From a virus: DNA of 41,134 nucleotides. The stretch is from IMG/VR virus record IMGVR_UViG_3300009285_005078, positions 1-41,134 of that record; one strand, given 5' to 3'. The notes under the pieces were generated by a model. That model saw nothing but the letters and a program-made list of their open reading frames with translations. It was not told where the DNA came from and made no database searches. Below, one piece after another: positions 30,267 through 38,436 of this stretch (position 1 is its first letter; every line of letters starts with the position of its first letter). The position numbers and the translations under genes are program-made.

Positions 30267-32328
30267 GATTCGCCATCACGGCTTCCGCAATCCCCGCGGC
30301 CAATGGTGACGCTTGCCCACCTTGGGCCGGAGCCTGCCCGCCCTGTGCCGGCGGCATCCCTCCAGCCGGCGGAGCCATCCCCGGTTGCCCCGGCGGCAGC
30401 GCCCCCTGCGGCGGCATCCCCGGCACCATCCCCGGCTGCATCGTCGCCTGCTGCATTGCACTCCCCAAAATCGCCTGCCGGTCGGGGAACCGATACACCC
30501 GGAGCGCCTGCTCCACCATCGCCGCCGCCGCCTGCGGCGTACTGAGCATCATCTGAATCGCTGGGTTGACTTGGCTGATCTGCGCCAACCCCTGCAAAAA
30601 CTGGTTGAAGTCGCTTCGCATCACGTTCAGGTCCGCCGACTCGACGCTGCCTCGCGGCTTGCCCCGGAAGTTTCCGCGCAGCAGATCCGCCGTGAACGTG
30701 CCCTCGAATGTCACGTCTGAATCGTTCAGCCGACGCTCAAGGCCGACCATGACATCCTTCGGCGCGGGTTGGCCCTTCTCCTCCTCCAACTCGCGGATGT
30801 ACATCGCGTGCCGCACTTGGAACAGATCCTCCAGCGGCTCGCGCAGGTTCATCAGGATTTCCTCGACGCGGATTTCGCTGTAGCCGGCGACCATCCGGAC
30901 CTCGCCCAGCGTCCGATCCTGCTGGGGGGTCTGGCCCATGCTGGCATCGTTCAGCCCCAGCGTGCGCTCCGCCGCTTCAATCGACTCCCCGAGCAGGAAG
31001 TGCATCGATTGCGGCACGTCCGGCATCTGGAACATTTCGACTTCGTTCATGTTGTCGAGGTCGATCACTGCGCGAGGCCCAAACGGCGTTTCTTCGGGGT
31101 GCCACGTCGAACCCGCCAGCCGCTTGATCGGTGCGCCCGCCACCAGTTCCGCCCGATCCGCGAACATGTTGCGGCGAACGGTGTGTTCCTCGATGATCGT
31201 CCCGATTTTGTCGAGAATGACGCTGTAGCCGTCGAGTTCCGTCTCCGCCCGCGTCAACGGCACTAACAGCACGAACCGCTGCTGGTCCAACGTGTCCCGC
31301 TTCAACCGCAACATCCGGCGGTAGAGCGTCGAAATCGTGGCGATATACCACTCCTGCACACCGTCATCATCCAGATCGCGCAGGAAGGTCACGTCCCACA
31401 GCTCTTTTTCGCTGGTATCCGGCGTCTGCTGCGGCGCAATCGTCTGCTCACGCCCGCCGATGGGATTCGAGCCGTCCGCATCACTCGTCTTGCCGAGGCC
31501 AGCAACAGCCTCCTTGTCGTAATCCCCGAACTTCACACGCTCGTCAAGTTCGGGTATTCGCTTCATGAAGCGTTTCGCCCAGCCCCACAAGTCCTCACGC
31601 TGCGTGGCATGGCCTGGAAGGGCCAGAAAGTCCCGATTACTCAGCACGCGCACCTGCGGGCCGGTCCGCACCCGATCCCATGACTCGACAATGACTTCCG
31701 CCATCGGCTCCGGCGGCTCGCCCTCCGCTTCCTCGACTTCCACGAACCCGCCCACGTCATCCCTGAGCAGCTTCGGCTTCTGTTCCTCGTCGTACTGAAT
31801 CAGCGGCTCGCCTGTCATCGGATCAGGGACCGTCTCCACCTTGACCCGCATGGTCTTGCGCACCTTGCGCAGCTGCGAGCCTTCGTACACCTCCAAGGCC
31901 GAGCGGCCTTCAATCAGCGCGGTCCGAATGGCCCGAGCAAACCGCATTTGCAGCCGTTCCTGCTCCGCCTTCCACTGGTGGAACTCCTCCACAATGGGCG
32001 CGCGGCCCGCTGACTTGCCGACTCCTTCTACCGTCCAGATCGGCTCGGTGAAGATGGTCTTGACCGCGCGACTGGTCAGGGCGTCCACATACTGCGTGCC
32101 GAGGTAGCTGGTCAGGTCGGCCCCGTCCACATACGGCTCTTTGCGCACCGGCCGCGTGCGCCCCTGCTCGTAGATGGTGTAGGCGTAGGTCAGGCGGGCG
32201 TTGCGGTCGCCGCGAGCCTCGATCGCGCCGGTAATCTCATCGCAGAGGAAGTTCGTCAGGTCAGCTTTGTCCTCGGGCGACAACTTCACGTCGAACGGGG
32301 TCGGGCCTTTCGGCTGTTTCGATGCCAT
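30253..32328 (-). CDS. portal protein
   Basis: 691 residues, in the range of podovirus portals. N-terminal part with YAYTIYEQGRTRPVRKEPYVDGADLTSYLGTQYVDALTSR-type features (the VDGADLTSYLG turn is characteristic). A wing region follows, then SWDRVRTGPQVRVLSNRDFLALPGHA, and the long helical stem (GESIEAAERTLGLNDASMGQTP). The last 90 residues are Pro/Gly/Gln-rich and probably disordered. The portal forms the twelve-fold ring through which DNA enters and leaves the head. Its place right after the terminase genes supports the call. Confidence 0.9.
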   Translation of the reverse strand: MASKQPKGPTPFDVKLSPEDKADLTNFLCDEITGAIEARGDRNARLTYAYTIYEQGRTRPVRKEPYVDGADLTSYLGTQYVDALTSRAVKTIFTEPIWTVEGVGKSAGRAPIVEEFHQWKAEQERLQMRFARAIRTALIEGRSALEVYEGSQLRKVRKTMRVKVETVPDPMTGEPLIQYDEEQKPKLLRDDVGGFVEVEEAEGEPPEPMAEVIVESWDRVRTGPQVRVLSNRDFLALPGHATQREDLWGWAKRFMKRIPELDERVKFGDYDKEAVAGLGKTSDADGSNPIGGREQTIAPQQTPDTSEKELWDVTFLRDLDDDGVQEWYIATISTLYRRMLRLKRDTLDQQRFVLLVPLTRAETELDGYSVILDKIGTIIEEHTVRRNMFADRAELVAGAPIKRLAGSTWHPEETPFGPRAVIDLDNMNEVEMFQMPDVPQSMHFLLGESIEAAERTLGLNDASMGQTPQQDRTLGEVRMVAGYSEIRVEEILMNLREPLEDLFQVRHAMYIRELEEEKGQPAPKDVMVGLERRLNDSDVTFEGTFTADLLRGNFRGKPRGSVESADLNVMRSDFNQFLQGLAQISQVNPAIQMMLSTPQAAAAMVEQALRVYRFPDRQAILGSAMQQATMQPGMVPGMPPQGALPPGQPGMAPPAGGMPPAQGGQAPAQGGQASPLAAGIAEAVMANLGGG

Positions 32329-32355
32329 CTCGTCAGAACCGTCTTTCTCTCCCTG

Positions 32356-32568
32356 TTACTTGCCCTTCTTCGGCTTGCGCGGCGGCTTGCGGTTGTCACT
32401 CAGCGCCGGGAATGTGCCGCTCGTCTGCACCCGTCGAAAACTCGATGCCATTGGTCGAATTCCCCCCTCAAACCCCGCTCGGCGTCGAAACGGCGTGCCG
32501 CTGGCGTCATAGAGAATCGCCTTGGCCATCCAATCCACGGTTGGACGTTCCGGGTTGCCCTCGTCCAT
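32356..32568 (-). CDS. small basic hypothetical protein
   Basis: 70 residues. DWMAKAILYDASGTPFRRRAGFEGG suggests a small folded part; the C-terminal tail is very basic (RKPPRKPKKGK). Unrecognised. Overlaps the end of the zinc-ribbon gene upstream by 62 bases and stops 28 bases before the portal start. Confidence 0.5.
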   Translation of the reverse strand: MDEGNPERPTVDWMAKAILYDASGTPFRRRAGFEGGIRPMASSFRRVQTSGTFPALSDNRKPPRKPKKGK

Positions 32569-32758
32569 CGTCGCTCCCCCTCTGCTCTCTCAGCACCAAT
32601 ACGCGCGTAACCGCACAGGCACACTCCGGACACCGGTAGTGCTGCCCCGCCTGATCCATCTGCCGATGGCACCGATCGCAAAACAGCGACACCAGCACAT
32701 CATCGGCCGTCACTTCCCCTTCCCGCCCTTGCCGCCCTTCCGTCCGCCGCCCTTGCAT
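32507..32758 (-). CDS. zinc-ribbon mini-protein between terminase and portal
   Basis: 83 residues from ATG 32758. FCDRCHRQMDQAGQHYRCPECACAV holds two CxxC pairs in zinc-ribbon spacing. A GGAGG at the terminase 3' end, nine bases before this ATG, supports the start; the frame extends further up but only as shadow. Function unknown; a role in packaging or transcription is possible. Confidence 0.6.
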   Translation of the reverse strand: MQGRRTEGRQGREGEVTADDVLVSLFCDRCHRQMDQAGQHYRCPECACAVTRVLVLREQRGSDDGRGQPGTSNRGLDGQGDSL

Positions 32759-32765
32759 GGCATCC

Positions 32766-34268
32766 CTACCTCCAAGCCGCTTGTCGGCTCCCGCGCTTCC
32801 GGTCGAACTCATCCGTATCCCGCTGCGCCATCCTGAGCGCCCGTACTTCCTGCTGCGTCTGCGCTCGCGTCATCGCGCGCAACTGCTCAGCCGTATGTGC
32901 CACACCCAGCATCGCCAGCATCCGGGCGGGCGCGAACGCCAGCGCCAAATACTCCACGCAGTTCTGGCTGTGGTCGTAGAAGCCGTCTTTCTTTGGCCGG
33001 CGTGTGTTGGGCGACAGCGTGGACGCGATGGACTTGTCGTCCCAGACATACCCCGCTTCAAAGCCGTCCACGAGAATGGGCCGCTGCTCTTCCGTGCCGT
33101 CATCCTTCACCAGCACAAAGCGCGGATGGATTTCGAACGCTGGCCCGCTGGCCGTGAGCAGCTTCATGTAGCCGCCCGTGCGCTGGATGGCGAGGTTCCG
33201 CTGCTCAACCGTGTTGGCGTCCGGCCGATGCAGCAGGCTGACTTGGAACTCCGTGCGCAGCACGTCGAACACGCTCTTGGACGTGCCCTGGTTGTTCCGC
33301 TGCGCGCCGGCCGGGTCACCCGTGCTGCGAAACTCGGTTGAAGGGTGGAACCACTTCGCCCGATACTCCAGCACCTTCGGCACGAACTGGTAGACGAGCA
33401 TGTTCTCGCCCTGCACGCCGCCTAGAATCGAGAACCCGCCGAGCGGTGGAAACTGGCACCAGACCACGCAGGGATGGCCATGCCCGAAGTCCCACGCTTC
33501 GTAGACTTCCAGCGATGGGTTGGGCTCAAGGTTAGGGTTAACATGCACACGGCGGAGAAACTGGCCTTTGTAGACCGGATCGCCTTTGACGCCCAGCCCT
33601 CGCAGGCCAAGCACGAACGTCCGATGCTGCGCCGTGCCCTCGGGATACGCCTTCTCCAGAGAGTGAACGTACACATCGCCAAGGTTGTGGCGATTGTCGT
33701 AGACGCTCGTGTGCAGGTAGTACTTGTCAGGGTCGGGATTGGCCTCGGGAAACTCGCGGCCCAGCCAATGCTGATGGTCGGGAGGATTCGGCGTCAGGAG
33801 AACCTGATGCGGATACCCGGGCTGTGAGAGCCGCGCCGGCACGTAGGCGCGATACACGTCCTCGGGCACTTCCTCGGCCTGGTCAATCCCAAGCACCGCC
33901 AACGTCAGCCCAGCCAGTTTGCTGTACCGCCCCGTGTCCTCACTCGCCTTGAGCGCCCGCAGGTAGCAGCGTGAGCCGTTGGAGAACTCATCGAACTCTT
34001 CGTCACCATGCCACGTGGACTTGATGCCGAACAGTGCGCAGATTTCCCGCCATCTCGGCCGGAGCTGCGCGTCGAGCCCGTCCTGCGTCCACCGCGTGAG
34101 GCTGGCGTAGATGCCGGGGTAATCTTGGCAGTACTTCAGCACCTTGCGGCAGAGCGCCGTACTCTTCTGGCTCCGAAACGCGCCCTCAAAGTCCACATAC
34201 GGCTGCGTGGCCCGCAGGAACAGCGTAGCGGGCTTGCTCCAGCGCAGGTGGACCTCGGCGTCGCTCAT
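32766..34268 (-). CDS. terL: terminase large subunit
   Basis: 500 residues with both halves of a packaging motor. ATPase: Walker A-like GAFRSQKST (29-37, the classic GxGKS is altered), Walker B LAVLGIDQAEEV (123-134) with the acidic pair. Nuclease (RNase H-like): AWDFGHGHP (D260), STGDPAGAQ (D318) and YDHSQNCVEYL (D432) carry the metal-binding acids. The C-terminal 60 residues are Arg/Gln-rich. It cuts and pumps phage DNA into the prohead with the small subunit. The start overlaps the small-subunit stop (ATGA). Confidence 0.92.
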   Translation of the reverse strand: MSDAEVHLRWSKPATLFLRATQPYVDFEGAFRSQKSTALCRKVLKYCQDYPGIYASLTRWTQDGLDAQLRPRWREICALFGIKSTWHGDEEFDEFSNGSRCYLRALKASEDTGRYSKLAGLTLAVLGIDQAEEVPEDVYRAYVPARLSQPGYPHQVLLTPNPPDHQHWLGREFPEANPDPDKYYLHTSVYDNRHNLGDVYVHSLEKAYPEGTAQHRTFVLGLRGLGVKGDPVYKGQFLRRVHVNPNLEPNPSLEVYEAWDFGHGHPCVVWCQFPPLGGFSILGGVQGENMLVYQFVPKVLEYRAKWFHPSTEFRSTGDPAGAQRNNQGTSKSVFDVLRTEFQVSLLHRPDANTVEQRNLAIQRTGGYMKLLTASGPAFEIHPRFVLVKDDGTEEQRPILVDGFEAGYVWDDKSIASTLSPNTRRPKKDGFYDHSQNCVEYLALAFAPARMLAMLGVAHTAEQLRAMTRAQTQQEVRALRMAQRDTDEFDRKRGSRQAAWR

Positions 34269-34699
34269 GTGCTGGCCTGCGCCGGGTTGTCCGTCCAGAA
34301 GTGCTCGTGGATGTGCGTCGTCTGCCCCGAGACCTTCAGATCCACCGATTCGCTCGGCTTGCCGATTGCCCTACTTAGGAGGCTATCAGCAGCCAGATGC
34401 AGCGGGCGCTCAGTCACGATGCACTGGAACCGATCGGGGTCAAGTTCGCCGTTTAGGAAGGCCAGAATCCGATCGGGGTCTTCCACAATCGTGAACTTCC
34501 CCCCGCGCACGGGCCGCTCAAACAGCAAGGACATGCCGAGTGCCAATTGCATCTCAGCGTCAACAATCCGATCGGCCTGTCTCATGAGCCGTTGCTGAAC
34601 AGCCGCAGCCACTCGCCGCTGCTCAAGCGTCTTGTCATTCAAACGCCCAAGCGGACGCCCCCCCTTGCGACCGTTAGCCCGAGAGGCGTTTCCGGCCAT
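34265..34699 (-). CDS. terminase small subunit-like protein
   Basis: 144 residues. The N-terminus (RANGRKGGRPLGRLN) is a basic phage packaging-protein start. A helical region follows (TLEQRRVAAAVQQRLMRQADRIVDAEMQLALGMS), then GGKFTIVEDPDRILAFLNGEL and SVDLKVSGQTTHIHEHFW, a C-terminal beta hairpin. Position directly before terL and the four-base overlap support the assignment; sequence alone gives moderate confidence. Confidence 0.65.
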   Translation of the reverse strand: MAGNASRANGRKGGRPLGRLNDKTLEQRRVAAAVQQRLMRQADRIVDAEMQLALGMSLLFERPVRGGKFTIVEDPDRILAFLNGELDPDRFQCIVTERPLHLAADSLLSRAIGKPSESVDLKVSGQTTHIHEHFWTDNPAQAST

Positions 34700-34723
34700 A
34701 AAAACCTAACCAACCTAGCCAGC

Positions 34724-34732
34724 TTCAGTATG
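34724..34732 (-). promoter_or_regulatory. CATACTGAA motif before the terminase genes
   Basis: The same nine bases occur in the other long head-region gap at 28008-28016. Here it lies in the 50-bp gap after the NrdR-like gene, 24 bp before the small terminase start. AAGAC lies about ten bases upstream of it in this copy, TTGAC in the other. Part of a promoter is inferred. Confidence 0.35.
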
Positions 34733-34749
34733 CGGCGAGGTCTTGAGAG

Positions 34750-34998
34750 CTACCTACCAGATGGTGTGTCTGCTGGCGGGGAAGGAAGATTTTTTTGCCG
34801 TGTCTTGACCTTGGACGGGTCCAGGCAGGATTCGTAGGTGTTGAACCGGCAGCCGCAGGCTGAGCACGCCCGCCGGCGGCGGTGGACGCCATCCCCCCGG
34901 GGGCGGCTATCCACCACCACGCTCTGCTCGGAGCCGCACCGGGGGCAGTCGTGTGGACCGGCGACGTAGGCCGGCACCCAGCCGCCGCTGCTCGTCAT
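34750..34998 (-). CDS. standalone NrdR-type zinc ribbon protein
   Basis: 82 residues. [39 protein letters not shown] is nearly the zinc-ribbon part of NrdR (C18, C21, C45, C48 plus the VDSR and RRRR..C..C..RF.TYE features). NrdR proper continues with an ATP-cone domain of about 100 residues and represses ribonucleotide reductase genes; here the cone is absent and only a charged tail follows. So it could bind the same DNA boxes without nucleotide control, or have another role. No reductase gene is in the window. Its start overlaps the stop of the gene upstream (ATGA). Confidence 0.75.
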   Translation of the reverse strand: MTSSGGWVPAYVAGPHDCPRCGSEQSVVVDSRPRGDGVHRRRRACSACGCRFNTYESCLDPSKVKTRQKNLPSPPADTPSGR

Positions 34999-35309
34999 TC
35001 GCCCGTGAGCCTCGCTTCTTCTTCCGCCGTAAGCGTTTGCGGCAACTTGACGTATCCAATTGGCTCGCCAGCCGCATCAACCCGCATTTCACGCCAAAAC
35101 ACCACATCGCCGAGGCCGTAGTAACGCCCAAAGAAATCATCCCTTCGGTCCCACCTGGGCGCACAAGATTTGCAATATCGAACCGTCTGGCGATTCACGA
35201 TGCGATCCTCGCCACCAACCCAACCCAGGATGTGATGGCACTGATTGCATTCAAACGTTTCCGGCATGGGCTTCTCCAGCTTCTCCAGCTTGCGAAACCA
35301 TCCCATCAC
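34995..35309 (-). CDS. zinc-binding hypothetical protein
   Basis: 104 residues. [22 protein letters not shown] holds two CxxC pairs in zinc-ribbon spacing. [23 protein letters not shown] follows, then an acidic helix ([11 protein letters not shown]). Unrecognised. In frame overlap of four bases with both neighbours. Confidence 0.55.
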   Translation of the reverse strand: MMGWFRKLEKLEKPMPETFECNQCHHILGWVGGEDRIVNRQTVRYCKSCAPRWDRRDDFFGRYYGLGDVVFWREMRVDAAGEPIGYVKLPQTLTAEEEARLTGE

Positions 35310-36259
35310 AGCACCCCCCTGAGCCTCGCCTCATCGTCCACCTTGACCACGTAGAACGGCACATTCCCCGCTCGCGCAAGCCGTTGACTGACCTCTAGAT
35401 GCACCGGCAGCGTCCCTTCCCAGGTCGAGTAGTAGCCCACGCTGGGAATGCCCATCAAGAGCGCCATCTGCTGCATCCCGCCATACGTGCCGACAAATTG
35501 CTTCGCTCGGCCGAGAATGGCCCCTTGCACCGCAAAGCTCTCCTCCAGCGTAATCGCGTCCCGCACCCGAATCAGGTTCGGATGGTCCGGCAGCGCGAAG
35601 CCGTAGTGATCATCGGCAATCTCCGGCGGCTCCAAGGCCACAACTGGCCCGCGCCCGCACAGCCGGCGCATGGTGGCCCGAACCCAGTGCAGGACTTGCC
35701 CCGTATGCGGCAAGGTGGCCCGCGAGTAGAACCGCACGGCCGTGAAGTGCTCGGGCAGCGTCACGTCTGCCGGCAGCGGTGGGGCGGCCAGCCGCGTAAA
35801 GCGCAGATGGTCAAACAGTTCCCTTGGCGCGGCTTTCTCGTGCCACGCCTCGTTGAACGCCGCAAACATCAGGCCGGGATGCAAGACCTCAACCTTCAGC
35901 CGCAGGTCATACTCCGCGCCCTGAATCAGCTCGCGATCGAAGGCGGTTAACTCGCGCTGTTTGAGGCTTTGGTTGATCGACCAGTCCAGCGTGTTCGCGG
36001 TACGAAGTTCCTGCAAGGTGCGGAGTTTGTAGAGTTCCACGCCCATCGGGACTTTGTAGAAAATGCCGGCCCCGCCTCGACTGGCCACAATCAGCCGCTC
36101 AGGCGCGACGTGGTACTGCTCGCGCACCCAGCGCACGAAGGGCACCCAGTACAGCAACTCAAAGCCGAGTTCCTGCCGGAACGGCCCAATAAGAATCTTC
36201 CGCGCCGTCTGCGCGCAGATGGCTTCAATCTGCTGCTGCCATGTCGCCGTGTCACTCAT
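35306..36259 (-). CDS. glycosyltransferase-like protein
   Basis: 317 residues from ATG 36259 (GGAG nine bases before). LIGPFRQELGFELLYWVPFVRWV at the start, then RLIVASRGGAGIFYK, and in the C-domain NLIRVRDAITLEESFAVQGAILGRAKQFVGTYGGMQQMALLMGIPSVGYYS, a pattern (AKQFVGTYGG..QMALLMG.PS) of GT-B-like enzymes such as the fucosyl/polysaccharide-pyruvyl groups, where the surveyed site binds the nucleotide sugar. Donor and acceptor unknown. Together with the 3.4-5.9 kb genes it gives the phage at least two glycan-type proteins. An upstream extension to 36463 is a shadow of another gene. Confidence 0.65.
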   Translation of the reverse strand: MSDTATWQQQIEAICAQTARKILIGPFRQELGFELLYWVPFVRWVREQYHVAPERLIVASRGGAGIFYKVPMGVELYKLRTLQELRTANTLDWSINQSLKQRELTAFDRELIQGAEYDLRLKVEVLHPGLMFAAFNEAWHEKAAPRELFDHLRFTRLAAPPLPADVTLPEHFTAVRFYSRATLPHTGQVLHWVRATMRRLCGRGPVVALEPPEIADDHYGFALPDHPNLIRVRDAITLEESFAVQGAILGRAKQFVGTYGGMQQMALLMGIPSVGYYSTWEGTLPVHLEVSQRLARAGNVPFYVVKVDDEARLRGVL

Positions 36260-36285
36260 GCCTACTGTCTCCGTAATGGCCAAGA

Positions 36286-36528
36286 CTAGTCTAGACTGTT
36301 TAATTGCCCACAAATAGGACATACCACGCGAGTCGAGCCGCGCCGTTCTAGCAGAGCCCCGCTCGGATACCGTTGCGTATAATAGGCCGCAAACACATAC
36401 CCGCGAGTTCCGCAACACCAACTCATCCACGCCCGCCGACGGTACTGAAACCGCCAATGGCATCGTTCGTCATGGTAATTTCTATGCAAAAGCCGTTCGG
36501 CTTGGTCGATAGAAAGCGCTTTACTCAT
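36286..36528 (-). CDS. small zinc-finger-like protein, lower GC
   Basis: 80 residues. Aromatic and Arg-rich middle (CHWRFQYRRRAWMSWCCGTRGYVFAAYY), ending STRVVCPICGQLNSLD with a CxxC. Strong ribosome site GGAGG six bases before ATG. A and T are more frequent than in the surrounding phage genes, suggesting separate origin. Function unknown. Confidence 0.6.
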   Translation of the reverse strand: MSKALSIDQAERLLHRNYHDERCHWRFQYRRRAWMSWCCGTRGYVFAAYYTQRYPSGALLERRGSTRVVCPICGQLNSLD

Positions 36529-36850
36529 GACACGCCTCGCCTCCCTGCTGTCTCCGCACCCGCGTAATCGTTTTGCTCGAACACCGCACCCGCTTGATAA
36601 TCCAACGTGTCGGTCGCCCGTGCTTCAGATGCTTCAGAATCGCTCGCCGTTCACGATCGCTCACCCGCTTCGGCTTGCAACCCCAGAACGAGAGTTGCCC
36701 ATGCGGGAGCATGCTGAGCCCGTCCCCTTGCGGCACCCCCTCGCGCTCCTCAATCGCGGGGAGCAGGCTGGACGGGCCGGCGTACCGGCTCAGCCCTGGA
36801 GCCTCCCCGTGGGCTTCCTGCTCGCCGCTCCAGACTGTCAGCATTAGCAT
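36521..36850 (-). CDS. helix-turn-helix protein, possible phage regulator
   Basis: Up to 109 residues. The C-terminal half carries SDRERRAILKHLKHGRP..WIIKRVRCSSKTITRVRRQ, a resolvase/transposase-like helix-turn-helix in which the second helix (SSKTITRVRR) would contact DNA. The first 45 residues look disordered; later starts (such as the Met before LPHGQLSFWG) cannot be excluded. A GGGA eight bases before the ATG at 36850 supports the long form. Being among the first genes of the early block, it is the best candidate in the window for a transcription regulator. Confidence 0.6.
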   Translation of the reverse strand: MLMLTVWSGEQEAHGEAPGLSRYAGPSSLLPAIEEREGVPQGDGLSMLPHGQLSFWGCKPKRVSDRERRAILKHLKHGRPTRWIIKRVRCSSKTITRVRRQQGGEACHE

Positions 36851-36871
36851 CGCATGTGTCCCTTTCTCGCG

Positions 36872-37087
36872 TCACGCACCAGAAATCGGCTGCATTTTGG
36901 GGATGTTGTCCGCGATCCATCGCGCATAGCAGCGCAAGCAGTAGTTCCCCGAATGCCGGTTAATCGACACGATCAGTCCGTCGTGCCGTTCGGTTTCATA
37001 GCCACAGACGGGACACCGCCAAAACGGTTTCTTCGCAACGAGCAAAGAGCCGCTGGCGTCTACCGCGGTTTTAAATTCATCCGTCAT
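36872..37087 (-). CDS. zinc-ribbon mini-protein
   Basis: 71 residues from ATG 37087. RCPVCGYETERHDGLIVSINRHSGNYCLRCYARW holds two CxxC pairs plus histidines, a treble-clef or ribbon-type arrangement. The open frame continues upstream to 37408, but that part is a Ser/Arg-rich shadow of the DUF1064 gene. Function unknown. Confidence 0.65.
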   Translation of the reverse strand: MTDEFKTAVDASGSLLVAKKPFWRCPVCGYETERHDGLIVSINRHSGNYCLRCYARWIADNIPKMQPISGA

Positions 37088-37112
37088 CGCTTCACCCCGT
37101 CCCTTGCTCGCG

Positions 37113-37439
37113 TCACGTCTCCCGAATCTCGATCCCGTACTGCGCCGCGACGTGCTTGCGCTTCCACCGGTAGAGTGGCGTGCGGTAGCCCTTGCTGTCC
37201 TCGACGATGTAGCTCCATCCCGTCTGCGGCGGCTTTGCGGGCTCTTGGTAGGTGAAGTCCGGCCGGTACTCCCCGAGCCTAATGCCGTTGACGAGCAACG
37301 GATAGACCCCTTGCCGCGCCAACGCCCGAATCTCGCCGGCCGCTTCCAGTAGCCGCAACTCTCGCCACCGCGCGGCCTCCCGCTGGCTGTCGAACCACTG
37401 ACCATCAACGAAACAGCGTTTGGCGTGGTACTTGTTCAT
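37113..37439 (-). CDS. DUF1064 family phage protein
   Basis: 108 residues from ATG 37439. The full family pattern is present: NKYHAKRCFVDGQWFDSQREA, RELRLLEAAGEIRALARQ, Y-R-P-D-F-T-Y and IVEDSKGYRTPLYRWKRKHV. The D..ED.KG..T..Y..K arrangement is that of PD-(D/E)xK nucleases, so a nuclease role (Holliday-junction or replication-linked, as suggested for the family) is likely. Stop and start of the previous gene overlap (TGAGATG). Confidence 0.88.
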   Translation of the reverse strand: MNKYHAKRCFVDGQWFDSQREAARWRELRLLEAAGEIRALARQGVYPLLVNGIRLGEYRPDFTYQEPAKPPQTGWSYIVEDSKGYRTPLYRWKRKHVAAQYGIEIRET

Positions 37440-37440
37440 C

Positions 37441-37740
37441 TCACCCGGCTCCAGTAGCCGCCAAGCCAAGAGCAATTTGCCTAACGCATGATGGAGCGTG
37501 GAAAGGTTGCTCCCAATTACACCATGGGCAATATCGAATACTGGGTCGTGTCCCACCGCGTGTCGTGTTGCCGTCTTGTAAGACCCATTCAACCGCACGC
37601 AGGGCCGACTTAAGGGCGGCCATGCTTTGCGGGTTCTGCTCCACTTCCTGCACGAGACGGTCCAGCGCATTCGCTGCATGCCCCGTTCGACCACACATGG
37701 TTCGCAGTATCCACACCGCACGCGTCAGATCGTCAGTCAT
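37441..37740 (-). CDS. hypothetical protein with zinc-finger-like end
   Basis: 99 residues. Helical N-terminal two thirds (ALDRLVQEVEQNPQSMAALKSALRAVEWVL) and a C-terminal CPWCNWEQPFHAPSC (CxxC..H..C) zinc-knuckle-like group, a common ending of phage proteins that begin with a helical domain. The first residues (MTDDLTRAV) resemble the start of the gene at 39621-39953 (MSDDLTAAV). Confidence 0.55.
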   Translation of the reverse strand: MTDDLTRAVWILRTMCGRTGHAANALDRLVQEVEQNPQSMAALKSALRAVEWVLQDGNTTRGGTRPSIRYCPWCNWEQPFHAPSCVRQIALGLAATGAG

Positions 37741-38006
37741 GTGCCTTCCTCTGAATATCTCACGTGGTCTTTCGCGTCTTTCAGGCGCTCGAATGTGCCA
37801 CGCGGCGAATCAGTGCCTCCGTATCGATGAAACCTCAGGTTCCAATAGCGACGCTGGTGTTGTATGGGCCCCATCCAGCACTTCTCGATGATCCAGGCTC
37901 CAGTATCACCCGCGAGCAGAAAGTAGTAACCGTCCCCGATTGGAAGGCGCCTCCACCGCTCCCTCTTGTGCAACGCGGTTAATTCCTTGTCCGTTAATGG
38001 TTTCAT
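37737..38006 (-). CDS. small hypothetical early protein
   Basis: 89 residues. Basic N-terminus (ELTALHKRERWRRLP), then alternating hydrophobic positions (YYFLLAGDTGAWIIEKCW) and a charged end (RLKDAKDHVRYSEEGT). The sequence is less GC-rich than neighbouring genes. Overlaps both neighbours by four bases. Not recognised. Confidence 0.55.
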   Translation of the reverse strand: MKPLTDKELTALHKRERWRRLPIGDGYYFLLAGDTGAWIIEKCWMGPIQHQRRYWNLRFHRYGGTDSPRGTFERLKDAKDHVRYSEEGT

Positions 38007-38287
38007 TCGATGGCCTTCACAATGCGGCGAAGCGTCTCGGCCTCGGCCTTGTTTATCACGGCCTCGATAGCCTCGGCGCAGGCTTCAGCCTCACCTGCGA
38101 GCGACTCATATCGATCGCGTGCGTCCCACAACATTCGCTCGCTCATGCGGGCAGAAGAGTCCTCGTGTTTCTTCGCTCTCTTTCTGCACACTTCAGCGCA
38201 CCGCTTATAGGCTTCCTTCTCAGTAACCGCAACAGCGTTTCCGAATTTGACTATCAGGTCCGTTGATTCCTCGTTTGTTAGCGGCAT
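38003..38287 (-). CDS. phage protein of the CAxxCR...CAEAI family, paralogue A
   Basis: 94 residues from ATG 38287. Central YKRCAEVCRKRAKKHEDSS and later GEAEACAEAIEAVI. Small phage proteins with a conserved C-A-x-x-C-R helix and a second C-A-x-A-I helix are very common and of unknown function. The TGA of the tiny gene upstream overlaps this ATG (TGATG), and GAGG lies eight bases before it. The frame also opens earlier (38350), which reads as a shadow. Confidence 0.65.
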   Translation of the reverse strand: MPLTNEESTDLIVKFGNAVAVTEKEAYKRCAEVCRKRAKKHEDSSARMSERMLWDARDRYESLAGEAEACAEAIEAVINKAEAETLRRIVKAIE

Positions 38288-38385
38288 CAGCGCCACTTCC
38301 TCTGTAACCACCACAGCTTGAGTCCACGAATCGCCCAAGAGGGCGGCCACAGATGTGTTTTACCGCACGCACAGAACAGCCTCAT
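38287..38385 (-). CDS. very short gene, 32 residues
   Basis: The sequence AGGAGAGGTGAATC directly precedes ATG at 38385, one of the best ribosome sites in the phage. The product begins MRLFCACGKTHLWPP and is Trp- and Arg-rich. Its TGA overlaps the next start as TGATG, typical of coupled translation. The CxC and H could bind metal. Too short for family recognition. Confidence 0.6.
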   Translation of the reverse strand: MRLFCACGKTHLWPPSWAIRGLKLWWLQRKWR

Positions 38386-38436
38386 GATTCACCTCTCCTG
38401 TTTCCATTACCTCACACGCTCCCAATACCCGCACGC

